This document shows positions 39,710 to 51,221 of a stretch of 64,000 bases of DNA, in pieces. A program made the translations under genes and the position numbers. Below the pieces are notes generated by a model. The model did no database searches. It was not told the origin of the DNA and saw nothing but the letters and a program-made list of their open reading frames with translations. Each line of letters opens with the position of its first letter. Positions within the stretch are counted from its first letter, which is position 1. Origin of the DNA: Paramecium sonneborni (taxonomy: Eukaryota > Ciliophora > Oligohymenophorea > Peniculida > Parameciidae); contig CAJJDN010000135.1 of assembly GCA_905182985.1 (NCBI GenBank), forward strand, positions 81,411 through 145,410. Reading direction: 5' to 3'.

Positions 39710-40213
39710 AATAATTTTTTTAATGAATTCTAAATCTATATAAATTTAGTTAAATTTCCGAATTCATAGATTATTATTTCTGACAATAAAGTTTTCATTT
39801 TAAATAATATAAACTATATATAAATATCTAACAAAATAAATTTATAAATAAGTTTTCAGAGAATATCTTACTAAATTCATTATTTAACTCTCTAAGATAT
39901 CAAAAATTTTATAATAAATCTAAAATTAAACCTACTAAAATATTATCTTTGCAATCAATTATCAAAATTTGTTAATTTTTATAGTAAATAAATTGAACAA
40001 TCTTTCAATTTATGTTCGATTTTATGAAAATCACTTTACCTTAAAATATAGACCAAAAATTTTAATAAATAAAAATTATCATCAATCTTAATAAATTATA
40101 ACAATCCAATAGTTAATTTTAATAATGCATTTATAGTTTTAAAAATGATAGCTATTAATTATTTTATAAATTTAATGCTAACTTTAATCAAGTTTTTTTG
40201 AAAGGTTTGAAAA
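39710..40213. other. Intergenic AT-rich spacer
   Basis: About 500 bp without a supportable frame on either strand. It separates the LITAF array from a TGA-broken ORF. Confidence 0.45.
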
Positions 40214-40636
40214 ATGAAAAATATTTTTAGAAAGAGCAAGATGTGGAACTATAAAATTGTTATCAATGATCTTGATAATTCAAATTAATATTAATTTTGG
40301 ATTAGTTACTTTAAAAATAATGAGAAGAAAAACATTTACTCAATATTTATTTTAGACACTAATATTAATAAAGTATTGAAATTCCATCAGTTAAATAAAT
40401 AGAATAGAATATTCATATCAAAAGGTCAAAAGTAAAATTAATGATATTATTTGTTACAATTTGAATGCGAAACTGATATAATGAGATAATTAGAAGGTTA
40501 ATACTAAGAACTTAAGGGTTCAAATGATAAAATTGAGGGGATGTATATTGGAAGATTATTATATATAACAATAAAACATAGTTTTAAGAAACTTGAAATT
40601 ATCGAAAAATTTGTAAATCAGATTATTACCAACTGA
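40214..40636 (+). pseudogene. ORF broken by one in-frame TGA
   Basis: From ATG 40214 the frame is protein-like for 76 codons (WNYKIVINDLDNSNQYQFWI, then NNEKKNIYSIFILDTN) to TGA 40442-40444. It continues in the same frame for 63 further codons (FECETDIMRQLEGQYQEL, then RLLYITIKHSFKKLEIIEKF) to TGA 40634-40636. No GT...AG pair of 20-35 nt removes the first stop. It is either a decaying gene, a sequencing error, or two very small adjacent frames. Family unknown. Confidence 0.4.
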
Positions 40637-40781
40637 ACTTTTGTTGAATATTAAACAATAGGAAATATATAAAATAAAGTGATTAAGTGTATGCTGTATA
40701 TTTGATAAATAATTAAAAGGATAGGGAGAGTCAATATGAGATTTTATTTTAAAATAAAATGAAAATATATATATTTCAAAA

Positions 40782-41899
40782 TCAAACTGGCTTAAGAAAT
40801 GAAAACTTCTGATCTATTGGATTGACTAAGTATCTAAGTACAGATTCTCCAGGTTTAAAATTGTAATTGGTTAGGAAATTATGTCTATTTTAGAATATCT
40901 TAAATATTTCTTTAATTTTATAACTACTATGACCAACATCATGATCAGAATCTTGAGGACTAATCAATGAGAATCTATCATCTTATGTAGATTTATTTTA
41001 AATGCTTCCACCTTAACCCATAACAATTTTCTTTCTTGAGACATCAAATTTAATACCATAAAATTCAAGGAATTTAATGATGTATTCTCCTAAAGTGATA
41101 TTCTTAATTTAATCTTATTTATTATGTTAGAAGAAATCTTTACGATATTCTCTAAGAAAAGCTAGTATCATTTAAAATAATAGGAATGACCCAACACCTC
41201 CACTATAGGTTTCATTTAAATCTCTTTATTTTAAAATACATTTTAAGGTCATCAATAAAAATTTTAATTCTGGATAAATCTCAAAAGCCTTTTCTAATTC
41301 TTCAATTTATTTTAATCCATCTAATTAATTGAATGATAAATCAAAATGATATTAAGATTCAACTTCTACAAACTTAATAATAGGAACTTTAGCATTTGCA
41401 ATTAGATTAACATTTTCAAATTTATTAGTTTATTTCATCATTTTAGCAGCAACCTTTTTATATAATTATTTTTATGAGCAAGATGTTTCTATCATTACCA
41501 TATCAATATCTGCATTTGGCAAATACATTTTAGTTTTGAAACTACCAAATGATTCAATCTAAGCTTCTGGAGCCAAATCTTGTAAATATTTCTCTACTCT
41601 CATATAAGCTGTAATTCTTCGTTTATGTTCTTAATCAGAAGGAGAGATATAATTAAAAAACTCAATCATTTCATTATGTAATCTCAATACTGGATTTTTT
41701 ATCATCATGGTTTTCTTACTCATCCATGGAATTACATCTACTTTTATTACACAATCATCTTCATCATTTTTTATTTTCTTGGAACTTAAATTATATTAAT
41801 ACATATCTACATTTTAGGTTCATCATCCTCATCATCATCATTTAAAACTATTGCTTCATTATTTTTTGAAGATCTTTAATATTATGCATTCCTGTTCAT
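40782..41899 (-). CDS. Noncanonical poly(A) polymerase, Trf4/Cid1 type
   Basis: 363 residues after the 26-nt intron 41785-41810. The nucleotidyltransferase core has the glycine-serine signature ESFGSFKTKMYLPNADIDMV with the paired catalytic aspartates (DID). The third Asp lies in QYHFDLSFN. A PAP-associated domain follows: LLMTLKCILKQRDLNETYSGGVGSFLLFQM. Relatives add poly(A) or poly(U) tails that mark nuclear RNAs for exosome decay or stabilise small RNAs. The order EVESQYHFDLS after PIIKF matches Trf4/PAPD5 closely. An acidic N-terminal stretch (DDDEDDE) is encoded before the intron. No RNA-recognition domain is visible. Confidence 0.92.
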
Positions 41900-42164
41900 T
41901 AGATAAAAATTATATTGAATTATTAATAATAATAATATTGGAATATTGAAACAAAGCATATACTATTAAACAGTATAAGCTTCCAAGTTAAACCATTCAT
42001 CTATTTATCATAATATTGATGACAATAACCATAATTAGAGTATTGTCTCAGAGATTATGATTCTATTCTTATTCTACTTTACAATTATTTGAATTACTTA
42101 TAATCATTGTATTTCTTTATGGGTTTATTAATTAATTAATAATTATTATTAATTGTAATAAATC

Positions 42165-43518
42165 ATGGATTCTAATTAAAATTCAGAGATGTCAGAATAG
42201 AAAAAGACATTTCTTAAAGCATTCTTAAGAGTTTGGAAACACAAAAAAGACTAAGAATTATTATAAAAACAAAAATAAGAAGATGAACCTTAACCCGAAT
42301 AATAATAATAATAATAATAAGAATAGGTTTAACCTAAAAGTTAAGTATTTTCTAGAGAAGAGTATGCTAAAGATTAATTTTGGGAAGACAGATATAAGGA
42401 ACATAAGGGTAGATTTGATTGGTATGTTGAATGGCCTTAACTTAAATTCTATCTTGAATAAACTAAATTTAAAATTAATAAAGATAATTCAATATTAATG
42501 GTTGGATGTGGTAATTCTGCTTTATCTGAATAAATGTATAAAGATGGGTATTTAAATATTAATATATTATTTTTAGTTATCATAATATTGTATCTATTGA
42601 TATTTCTAAAACTATTGTTGATAGAATGTAAGAATCTGCTATTAAATAAAATATGAACTTATAGTATAAAGTCATGGATGCAACCTCTATGGAATTTCAG
42701 GATTAATAATTTGATATTGCATTTGATAAAGGAACTCTAGATGCATTATCATGTGGAGAAGATACCAAAAATTTATTATTATTAAAAGAAATGAATCGAG
42801 TTGCCAAATAACTCATTTTTGTTAGTCACTCTTCTCATCAAAAAAGAATTGTAACATCATTCTCTATTATCTTAAGAATATTATGGAACAAGTCTTAGAA
42901 AACAGAAATGTCTATGAAACCAAAATCAAATTATCTGGCTAGGCTGAATTAATTAATATCATCAGAACTAGATTAAAAGATAAACCACTAAGTTATGTAT
43001 TGAAAGATAAAGATTCTTTAGTCTAATGTATTAATGAGTTTAAATAATCTTAAAAATTATAAAAATTGTAATAACAAGAAGAAATATATGAATATATTAT
43101 AATTAAAAGAGATTAATAAGAATAATAATAAGGATAATAATAATAAGAATAAGAATAATAAGAATAATAATAATAAGAATAATAATAATAATAATAAGAA
43201 TAATAATAAGGATAATAATAATAATAATAATAATAATAAGAATAATAATAATAATAAGAATAAGAATAAGAATAATAATAAGAATAATAATAATAATAAG
43301 ATGAATAAGAATAATAATAATAATAATAACAATAATAATAATAATAACAATAACTAGAATAATTAAATTTCAAATAAGAAGAAGAATTATAAAATATTCA
43401 ATATGATGAGAATAGTAATTTAATTGAAACCATAAATTCAAATGAAATAACAGAAGATAATTAAGTAAATTATGATCCCAGAAGATAATCTCATTGCTAT
43501 CTATATAAGATTTTGTGA
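42165..43518 (+). CDS. METTL13/EEF1AKMT-like methyltransferase with Gln-rich tail
   Basis: 432 residues. Introns 42548-42576 (29 nt) and 42851-42876 (26 nt). Residues about 95-240 form a class I SAM-dependent methyltransferase: motif I MVGCGNSALSEQMYKDGYHN, acidic post-I VSIDIS, and FDIAFDKGTLDAL, which is the signature of the METTL13/EEF1A-lysine-methyltransferase group. The domain then ends in a short helix region. A tail of about 80 residues, almost all Gln and Glu, is written by TAA, GAA and CAA triplets (43112-43356). A shorter Gln run also precedes the domain. The substrate is inferred from the family (eEF1A lysine). Confidence 0.87.
43112..43356 (+). repeat. Coding (TAA/GAA)n trinucleotide tract
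   Basis: About 240 bp made of TAA triplets with scattered GAA, GGA and CAA. In the ciliate code it is poly-Gln with Glu breaks. In the standard code it would be stops, which is why antisense frames here appear as long Leu/Tyr runs. Confidence 0.9.
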
Positions 43519-43583
43519 TTAGATATAATTTACGGATTGTACAATATAATACATTAATAATAATTAAAAAAAATATAAATATT

Positions 43584-44126
43584 ATGATATCGAATGATAC
43601 TTTGACTCCTATGCAATAAACTGCATAATTTTATATACCTCCTGGATTAAGTTTTCATAGAAGAAATCTGAAGAAGCTCAACCCTCAAAATGAAAAAGTT
43701 GAGATGTCATAAATCTATTTAAACCCAAATTTCAATCTAAAGTCAAATAGTTAGCCAAATTTATTAAATCCTACAAGAGATAAAAATTTTTCTTTTCATT
43801 TCGAGTAATAAGAATAATCAGTGTAATAAAACTCAATAAAAAAATAATAATCTCTCTTGGGAATATAGTAAAGATTACTATTTCCAAGAATAACTTTTAA
43901 AAAATAGAATTCTCTCGACATTAATGCAAATAATTATATTTCGTCACCTGAGAAAAGTAAAAAAATGCTGATAGCCTTGATAATGCCCTAAAATAAAATA
44001 TAAACAATATCATCTCAGAAGAATCATCGTTCAACTAGGTCTCAATGTAGAAGTTTTCTATAGAGTCGACCATAACTAAATCTATTGAATAGAATTTTTT
44101 CCTCGAAATCATAGTAAGAATTATGA
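43584..44126 (+). CDS. Unknown basic Ser/Asn/Gln-rich protein
   Basis: 180 residues from ATG to TGA 44124-44126, reading through many TAA/TAG codons. Composition is Ser/Asn/Gln/Arg-rich with short phrases such as FYIPPGLSFHRRNLKKLNP and SLLGIQQRLLFPR. No domain, signal or membrane segment is seen, so it is probably disordered. An 18-nt GT...AG segment near 43957 could be an intron that would not change the frame. It lies 65 bp after the methyltransferase on the same strand. Confidence 0.5.
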
Positions 44127-44218
44127 CTATTTATGTTAAATTATTTTTTTAGATACTAAAATTTATAAATATAACTAAATAGAGATTGAAATCAATCCAA
44201 ATTTAAATTTTATTCTCT

Positions 44219-44845
44219 TCAAATTCTCTTTAAATATTGCTACTTTTATAGCTATTAATATTGATTATTATCAGCATCTTTAGAATTTAAAATACGATAT
44301 ATATCAATATTTTGAAAGGACAATTGATCTTCACTCCCTTCTAAAAAATTATCATTTGAGCTCTGTTCTATTATAGGATTGTTTTAATTTTAATAATTAT
44401 TTAACAATTAATCTTTGTAATAAGATTCACAAAATTAATTAAAAACATCTATCAACTATTGTGCATATTATTCATTTGATATAAAATGTTCTTAAGAATT
44501 TTAGTAAAAATCTGCTTCAGTTTTTTTAATAAATCCCCAAAGTTCAAAGTAATTTTTCAAAAAATCAATTTAGTATATTTCAGACATTAGTAAGTTCTCT
44601 TAATAATAATGTTCGTATTTTTGTTTGTAAATTTCATAGAACTTTTCTAGAACTTACATCGATTTATTGTTCAGTGTACCTTAATCGTAAAATATTTCAC
44701 AAGGATTGCAAATTTCTTTGATATTTATTTGATTCTTTTCTAACAATTATTTAAACAAATCAAAGTTCTCGATATTTGCAAGAGTTATTGTATTTTGCAA
44801 TTATTCAAGTTGATAATTATAAACTTACTATAAAAGATTGAACAT
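44219..44845 (-). CDS. Unknown helical protein
   Basis: 208 residues, intronless, ATG at 44845 and TGA at 44219-44221. Regular helices with many aromatics (FYEIYKQKYEHYYQENL, IDFLKNYFELWGFIKKTE) and an acidic Asn/Gln-rich tail. No recognised family. The ATG lies 14 bp inside repeat pair 4, so a stub of its first codons reappears at 46007-46021. It is convergent with the Ser-rich gene at 43584 (93 bp gap). Confidence 0.6.
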
Positions 44846-45059
44846 AATTTATAATATTAAATGAGAATAATTTAATACTTTTCATCTCCTTTGTATTATG
44901 CAACTCTTCAATTATTTAGACAATTGGTATATATGCCAATTTCTGTCAAATAATTACAGCTACCACTATTCTCTATAAGAAACTTAAAATATATCACCCT
45001 TTTCTCTTTAAATTTATACCATTTAATTTATATTCATAATTTTATAAAAAGACCTTAAA

Positions 45060-45330
45060 TTATAAAATAGATAAAAACAATAGAATCCAAAGTAAAACAA
45101 ATTAAATAATTAGAAGCAAGTGAGGAAATAGAGTAAATCATTCAAGTTTTTAACAGAAGTTGAATTATGAAAAAGCATTCTATAAACTAAAGAATCAGAA
45201 TAAATATTTAAAGTAGAAATTCTGAGATTTATTTATTTCTGTTAAAGAAGGAACTATAAAATTTGTGATTATCAAAAGTATAAGATGATCGCAATGATAA
45301 ATTTGTACATAGGAGAGTTACAAAGTATTA
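45060..45330 (+). pseudogene. Coding-like relic 3' of the SR gene
   Basis: Short protein-like blocks in changing frames: IESKVKQIKQLEASEEIEQI, then QKLNYEKAFYKLKNQNKYL after a shift and a TGA, then DLFISVKEGTIKFVIIKS. No normal intron joins them. The same stretch occurs at 46236-46506 because of repeat pair 4. It is probably a decayed coiled-coil gene fragment lying convergently next to the SR gene. Confidence 0.3.
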
Positions 45331-45387
45331 CAATTATATAATTCTAAAATGTTTTGATGAATAAAATGTGTTTTTTCCCATTCTTAT

Positions 45388-46005
45388 TCAAGACTTTGAT
45401 TCTGAATTACCACGTTTTGATGATTAGGAATCAGAGGGTGATCTTTTTCTGCTGATGCTTCTTTTTTTAGGTTTTTCTAATCTTTTTGGACTTCGACTAT
45501 GTCTGTGTTTGTTTCTATAGTATCTGTTTCTTCTTCTTGATCTAGATGAAGAGTATGAAGAATAGGAACGAGAATCAGATCTCCTTCTATGACGTCTAAA
45601 ATAATATAAATAAATTACCTAGATCTCGAATTTGAATATCTTCTACTTCTACGAGGTGATCTGCCATTAGGACAATCTCTAGCCCTTTTAAGAATAAATT
45701 AATATTTATACCAATGACCACCTTTATTGCATTTAAAACACAAATCACTATCTGATGGTCCTGTTTTTCTACTTTTTCTATTGTCTACAATATCAACTTT
45801 GAGTTTCTGACCATTGTATGTTTTTCCATTGGTCTCTTTAAGTGCCTCTTGAGCTTCAGTTTCACTATTGAAAGTCTGATAAAATTGATATAGAGTACAA
45901 CGAAAGAATATGAACCTTTATAAGCAACTTCTTTGACTGAGCCATATTTTCTAAAGATTTCTCTTACATCCCTATCATCAGCCACTTTGCTGCGACTGTA
46001 TCCAG
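45388..46005 (-). CDS. Truncated copy of the SR splicing-factor gene
   Basis: Same sequence as 46564-47181 but cut at the N, so the first 11 codons are missing. Introns correspond to 45876-45898, 45685-45711 and 45596-45618. Count as one locus with 46564-47215. Confidence 0.8.
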
Positions 46006-46563
46006 NTAAAAGATTGAACATAATTTATAATATTAAATGAGAATAATTTAATACTTTTCATCTCCTTTGTATTATGCAACTCTTCAATTATTTAGACAAT
46101 TGGTATATATGCCAATTTCTGTCAAATAATTACAGCTACCACTATTCTCTATAAGAAACTTAAAATATATCACCCTTTTCTCTTTAAATTTATACCATTT
46201 AATTTATATTCATAATTTTATAAAAAGACCTTAAATTATAAAATAGATAAAAACAATAGAATCCAAAGTAAAACAAATTAAATAATTAGAAGCAAGTGAG
46301 GAAATAGAGTAAATCATTCAAGTTTTTAACAGAAGTTGAATTATGAAAAAGCATTCTATAAACTAAAGAATCAGAATAAATATTTAAAGTAGAAATTCTG
46401 AGATTTATTTATTTCTGTTAAAGAAGGAACTATAAAATTTGTGATTATCAAAAGTATAAGATGATCGCAATGATAAATTTGTACATAGGAGAGTTACAAA
46501 GTATTACAATTATATAATTCTAAAATGTTTTGATGAATAAAATGTGTTTTTTCCCATTCTTAT

Positions 46564-47215
46564 TCAAGACTTTGATTCTGAATTACCACGTTTTGATGAT
46601 TAGGAATCAGAGGGTGATCTTTTTCTGCTGATGCTTCTTTTTTTAGGTTTTTCTAATCTTTTTGGACTTCGACTATGTCTGTGTTTGTTTCTATAGTATC
46701 TGTTTCTTCTTCTTGATCTAGATGAAGAGTATGAAGAATAGGAACGAGAATCAGATCTCCTTCTATGACGTCTAAAATAATATAAATAAATTACCTAGAT
46801 CTCGAATTTGAATATCTTCTACTTCTACGAGGTGATCTGCCATTAGGACAATCTCTAGCCCTTTTAAGAATAAATTAATATTTATACCAATGACCACCTT
46901 TATTGCATTTAAAACACAAATCACTATCTGATGGTCCTGTTTTTCTACTTTTTCTATTGTCTACAATATCAACTTTGAGTTTCTGACCATTGTATGTTTT
47001 TCCATTGGTCTCTTTAAGTGCCTCTTGAGCTTCAGTTTCACTATTGAAAGTCTGATAAAATTGATATAGAGTACAACGAAAGAATATGAACCTTTATAAG
47101 CAACTTCTTTGACTGAGCCATATTTTCTAAAGATTTCTCTTACATCCCTATCATCAGCCACTTTGCTGCGACTGTATCCAGCGACAAAGAGTTAATTAGG
47201 GACAATCTCACCCAT
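46564..47215 (-). CDS. SR-type splicing factor: RRM, CCHC knuckle, RS tail
   Basis: 192 residues. Introns 47052-47074, 46861-46887 and 46772-46794. Residues about 8-80 are an RRM (LFVAGYSRSKVADDRDVREI, then YGSVKEVAYKGSYSFVTF). Then comes a CCHC zinc knuckle CFKCNKGGHWARDCPNG, split by the second intron inside the GHW codons. A tail of Arg/Ser repeats (SRSRSPRR-like and RRSDSRSYSSYSSSRSRRR) completes it. The order RRM-CCHC-RS is that of SRSF7 and plant RSZ proteins, which promote exon definition. In a genome with 25-nt introns, such factors are of interest for intron recognition. ATG 47213-47215 is the only Met before the RRM. Confidence 0.93.
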
Positions 47216-47283
47216 TAATTAAATTTGTGAATAAGAATTTGTAGGATTGTGGATGTAAAGAATACAAAATACTATAAATAATA

Positions 47284-48545
47284 ATGAGTGTTTCACGATT
47301 ATAATGTCAAAAACCTCAATTAACTAAACAAGTCTCTTGATATCTATTCCTGATATCATTTTTCAAATTAACAAGCTGCCTAATTAAATCTATAAATATG
47401 ATAAGAAGACAAACTTAAACTAAGAAATCATCAAACTTCATCTAATACTTACGAATCACTTAATCAGGAATAATAATTATCCACTGTAGGTAAATAAAAA
47501 TTCAATAATTTTGAATCAATACTTGGAGTAAATCGATAATGGAACTCTAATTTTGAAAAAATGACAAAACTAAAAGAATACAATTAAGAATTTATTCGAA
47601 CTATGGAAATAATGCTGAAGTCATTTTTAACAGGTATTGAATTGTTAAATTAACAATCAAAACCTAATTAAAATCGCAGTAATCATTTCTGATGATGATA
47701 AATAATTTACTCTAATGATTAATCAATTCTATGTAGAAGAGTCTGATGTGTTTATTCGAGTCAAAATTTGGAATCTTAATAAAAATAGAAAAGAATTTGG
47801 TTAATAGATATAATAGTGATAATGCAGAGATATTATGTTTACTAAAAATTAATAAATACTAGATAAGATATCTTTCTCAAACTCGTTGAATCCCTTAAAT
47901 AATAATTTGTATTTAGAATAGAAAATGATTAAAAATATAATAAAACTGCATAATTACTTCAAGTTACATTATATGCAAAACCATAAAATCAGATAAATTA
48001 CTTAATAATTTTAATGTTACATTAAATAATAAATTAATTTAGTTGGCTCCATTTTTTAATTCGTATTCTTACAGACTAAAATCAAATATTAATTTGAGTG
48101 TTTCTAATAATATGAATTTATTATGTAAATAAATTAATTTATTATTTGACACTCCTTAATATCTGTAAGCTATATCATTTTATAATTATTGTTAGAGAAT
48201 AATAATATAATCCATTAAGTAAGTATTATTTTAGCATTGAGGGTTACTAAAATTAAATCTACTCTAACATAGTTAAAATAGAAAATAATAAAATAATAAA
48301 AAAATTAGAAATGAAAGAATAATTAAATAGATTGGATTAGTGTAGATGAAGAAAGTATAATTGGAATTGATATAATTTTGATCAATGAAAATTAAGTACT
48401 TATCTAAATAAATTTATTTATTAGAAAGTAATTATCAATAGTATAAGTGGGACACCGATAATAGAGATTATATAATTGGACAAACTAAAAACTACAATTT
48501 AAGTTTACTGTTTTTTTGTTTATAGATTTATTTAGTATATATTAA
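47284..48545 (+). pseudogene. Decayed gene with TGAs and frameshifts
   Basis: Protein-like blocks follow one another on the plus strand but in shifting frames: SSNTYESLNQEQQLSTVG, NFEKMTKLKEYNQEFIRTM, AVIISDDDKQFTLMINQFY, ESLKQQFVFRIENDQKYN, LAPFFNSYSYRLKSNINLS, and near the end DWISVDEESIIGIDIILIN with IINSISGTPIIEII. Two in-frame TGAs interrupt the first part. Two joins would need a 46-nt and a 17-nt intron, outside the range seen elsewhere. Later joins fit normal introns (a 27-nt one at about 48018, a 29-nt one at about 48394). It is either a recent pseudogene or a real gene spoiled by base errors near a contig end. The 3' end meets the convergent kinase gene. Confidence 0.45.
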
Positions 48546-50030
48546 TCAATATTAACTTTATTCAGTTTATAATCTACTCTTTATTGGAGGTAATAAAATA
48601 TTACTTGATCTTTTATTTGTATGATTATTATTGTGATTATTATTAAACTAATTTGGTGATAATTAAGGTAATTTGCAATTACTACTTGATTTGATTGATG
48701 GTCTTGCAGTCTTTACTTATTGAATTGAAGTTGATTTAGGTTTCTTATAATTTATAAATAATGGACAACCATCATTATCTAATTATACATGTAAGATCTT
48801 ATTATTTAATATTTCCTCACATGATGGTCGTTCTCTGGAATCTTATGATAACAATTTTTTTAATAAATTTGTTAATGTCTTATTATCATATAATTCTTCT
48901 TAAAGTTTGACCCAATCTAAGTTGCACTCTCTATTTTATTATTTTAAAATCTATGAATTCTATCCATTAAATAATGGTTTATTAGTTATTCTATTATTTA
49001 TCAAATAAAATTACAATCTATATAAAATACACCCTAAACTAAAAATATCGCATTTCTCATTATATGTCAAATCTTTGTTATTTTCACATTTTATTACTTC
49101 AGGAGCCATAAAACCTGGAGATCCACAATATTTTCCAACATCCATATCTTTTTTTATCTCTGAACTAACTCCAAAATCACTAACTACTATATTAGGATCT
49201 GCTTATGCAATTAATGAAAATTATTTCAATGCCATTGGTCTCTTTAACAATATATTACTTGGCTTTAAATCTCTATGCATAAATCCTCGTTCATGCATGT
49301 GTTTGACAGCTTCAACAATTTATCTGAAAATAACTTTTACTGTCAAAAATGGCAAAGGTTCTTCCAATTTCTTTAATCCTTCCTCCAAAGTTCCCCCTCT
49401 AGCCCAATCCATTACTATATAACATTATGCTCTATTTTCAAAATGATCATAACATTTTAATAAACTTCGATGATCTAAACACTTCATTACTTTTATTTCA
49501 TTATCTATCGATTCCTATATATTATTATATCTAATTATTTACTCTCCATTTTTCAGGATCTTTTTACATAAGCATCTTTTTTAGGAATGCTTTAATCGCA
49601 AATTTAATACCATCTGTTTTCCTTTTAGCTATATAAACAGATGCAAAACTTCCACTTCCTATCAACTTCTCAAGTTCGTAATAAGTCTGATAATCTAATT
49701 GGGGAATTGAAGATTTTAATTTTTTTTCCCAAGGTTCCGATTTATCTAGAAATAAATATTCTTTAAATTAACAATCATCCTTTTCTAGTCTTAAAATAAC
49801 AGAAGTAGATTCATGTTTTATTTAATATCTCAATGTACTGTTAAGTGCTGTCATTTTTACAGATTTTTCAGACTTGGAATTAAATATAGAACTACTTTCT
49901 TAAACAAAAGATTTTCATGACACATGATTTCAATAGAATTATTTTTTTTGGATAGAAACTTGGATTATAATAGAAATCGTGGTATTAGTTTGATATCTAT
50001 ATGTGCTGATTCAAATATTTTATTTTGCAT
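48546..50030 (-). CDS. Serine/threonine protein kinase
   Basis: 477 residues. Introns 49873-49895 (23 nt) and 49515-49542 (28 nt). The kinase domain spans residues about 130-420: IGSGSFASVYIAKRKT, FAIKAF, MHRDLKPSNILL, then an insert of about 20 residues before VVSDFGV, and GSPGFMAPEVI. All catalytic residues are present. The insert between catalytic loop and DFG is longer than usual. The last about 70 residues are Ser/Asn/His-rich (NNNHNNNHTNKRSSN). The family is CAMK/ULK-like without a decisive subgroup. The start was chosen because the 23-nt intron links this ATG to the domain in frame. Confidence 0.85.
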
Positions 50031-50250
50031 ACTAAATTAATTTATTACTTAATAAATAATTAAATAAATAGAAATTTAAACATCATAATTAAATTTTTTT
50101 AGTTTCTAATGCTAATTTATTTATAATATCTGCATTTTAACCAAAAAAATTTTTTTTTTATTTTTCGATGCCTTCAGTAAAATCGGTATCAATAATTTGA
50201 ATTGAAATTTGGTTAAATTACTTGATTTACGAAATATAAAGTTGGTTTGA

Positions 50251-51190
50251 TCATTTTATTACCTAAGTTAAATTCTCCCCAAAATTGTAATTGCAAAAGC
50301 ACTAAAGTTTAAATTTATAATGAAGTGATTAAAGTAACAACAATTATTGATCTTAAGAAATATTCCAAATTAAAAAAAAATCATTTCTTGTCAAAAGACT
50401 CACATTAATTTTCATTTCTTATGAATAATACATATAAATGAAGTATGTACTGGTTATATGGACTAGTATATATTAAAGATTTTGCCAAAAACATACAATT
50501 ATTATCAAATGTTATGTTTTCTTACCATAAGAAAATGTCTAAGTTAAAAGTCTTCTATATAGAAACACAATTCTATATAACATAAATAAATCAATAATTT
50601 CATTCACATCATAATATGCAGTAGCTTCTTACAAATAATTGTAAAAATAAACTATTATGCAATTTAGGAATAGAAAAGGAAAAATAAAATTAATTCCTAA
50701 TTCTGTAAAAATTTGGATACCATTAATTTATTAACCAGAATTTATGATTGCTATATATTTATTTCCTTGATTTCAACCAATTCACATATTATTCATCTCA
50801 TAAGATTATAATAATCTATATAATAATGTTGTAAAGATCAGAATCATCCATAATAACTAAATTGATATCCAATTTTCCTTCTAGTATTCAAGATAATCCA
50901 AATTCTAAAAAATTGATTTAAACATTTAGTTATTCAATTATCAAATGGTTTCTATATTATAATTTTTTAATTTTTCCAATATCATTTATTGACTATCTTG
51001 CAATCATTCCAACAATTATGAATAATTTAAAAAAATTTAACCAAAAGTAATAATTCCTATTTGTGATCTCTCAAATAACCTTTTCATCTCCATTTATTTC
51101 TTACTATTGTAATTTATATCATATTTATACTTTTCTACCTGAAGAATTAACTCTTCCTTTCATTTTATTAAAATTTTAATATTTTTCATT
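50251..51190 (-). pseudogene. Relic of a larger coiled-coil/membrane protein gene
   Basis: The distal part (51190 to about 50775) reads as coiled-coil protein (EELILQVEKYKYDINYNSKK, KRLFERSQIGIITFGQIF) broken by at least four TGAs in otherwise one frame. The proximal part, 50775 to TGA 50251-50253, is open for about 170 codons. It includes hydrophobic segments (LGINFIFPFLFLNCIIVYFY, IDLFMLYRIVFLYRRLL). No set of 20-35-nt introns gives a continuous product. The long open part means a functional gene with badly called bases cannot be excluded. Divergent from the small gene at 51222. Confidence 0.4.
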
Positions 51191-51221
51191 ATCTCTAAAA
51201 CTCTAAACACCCGACTCTACT

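Larger units (their letters stand above)
44831..47181. repeat. N-flanked direct repeat pair 4 (assembly overlap)
   Basis: 44831-46005 and 46007-47181 (1175 bp each, offset 1176) flank the N at 46006 and read identically. The left copy holds a 5'-truncated SR gene, the right copy the complete one. Collapsing them leaves one SR gene and one intact upstream neighbour. Confidence 0.9.

Noticed and set aside
39545..39733. Plus-strand frame at the LITAF paralogue
   Set aside because: Antisense to the first exon and intron of the gene at 39179-39709.
43057..43373. Minus-strand poly-Leu and poly-Tyr frames
   Set aside because: Antisense of the (TAA/GAA)n tract in the methyltransferase tail. No start context or family.
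49075..49422. Plus-strand frame starting MLFSHFITSGAIKPG
   Set aside because: Antisense to the catalytic core of the kinase at 48546-50030.
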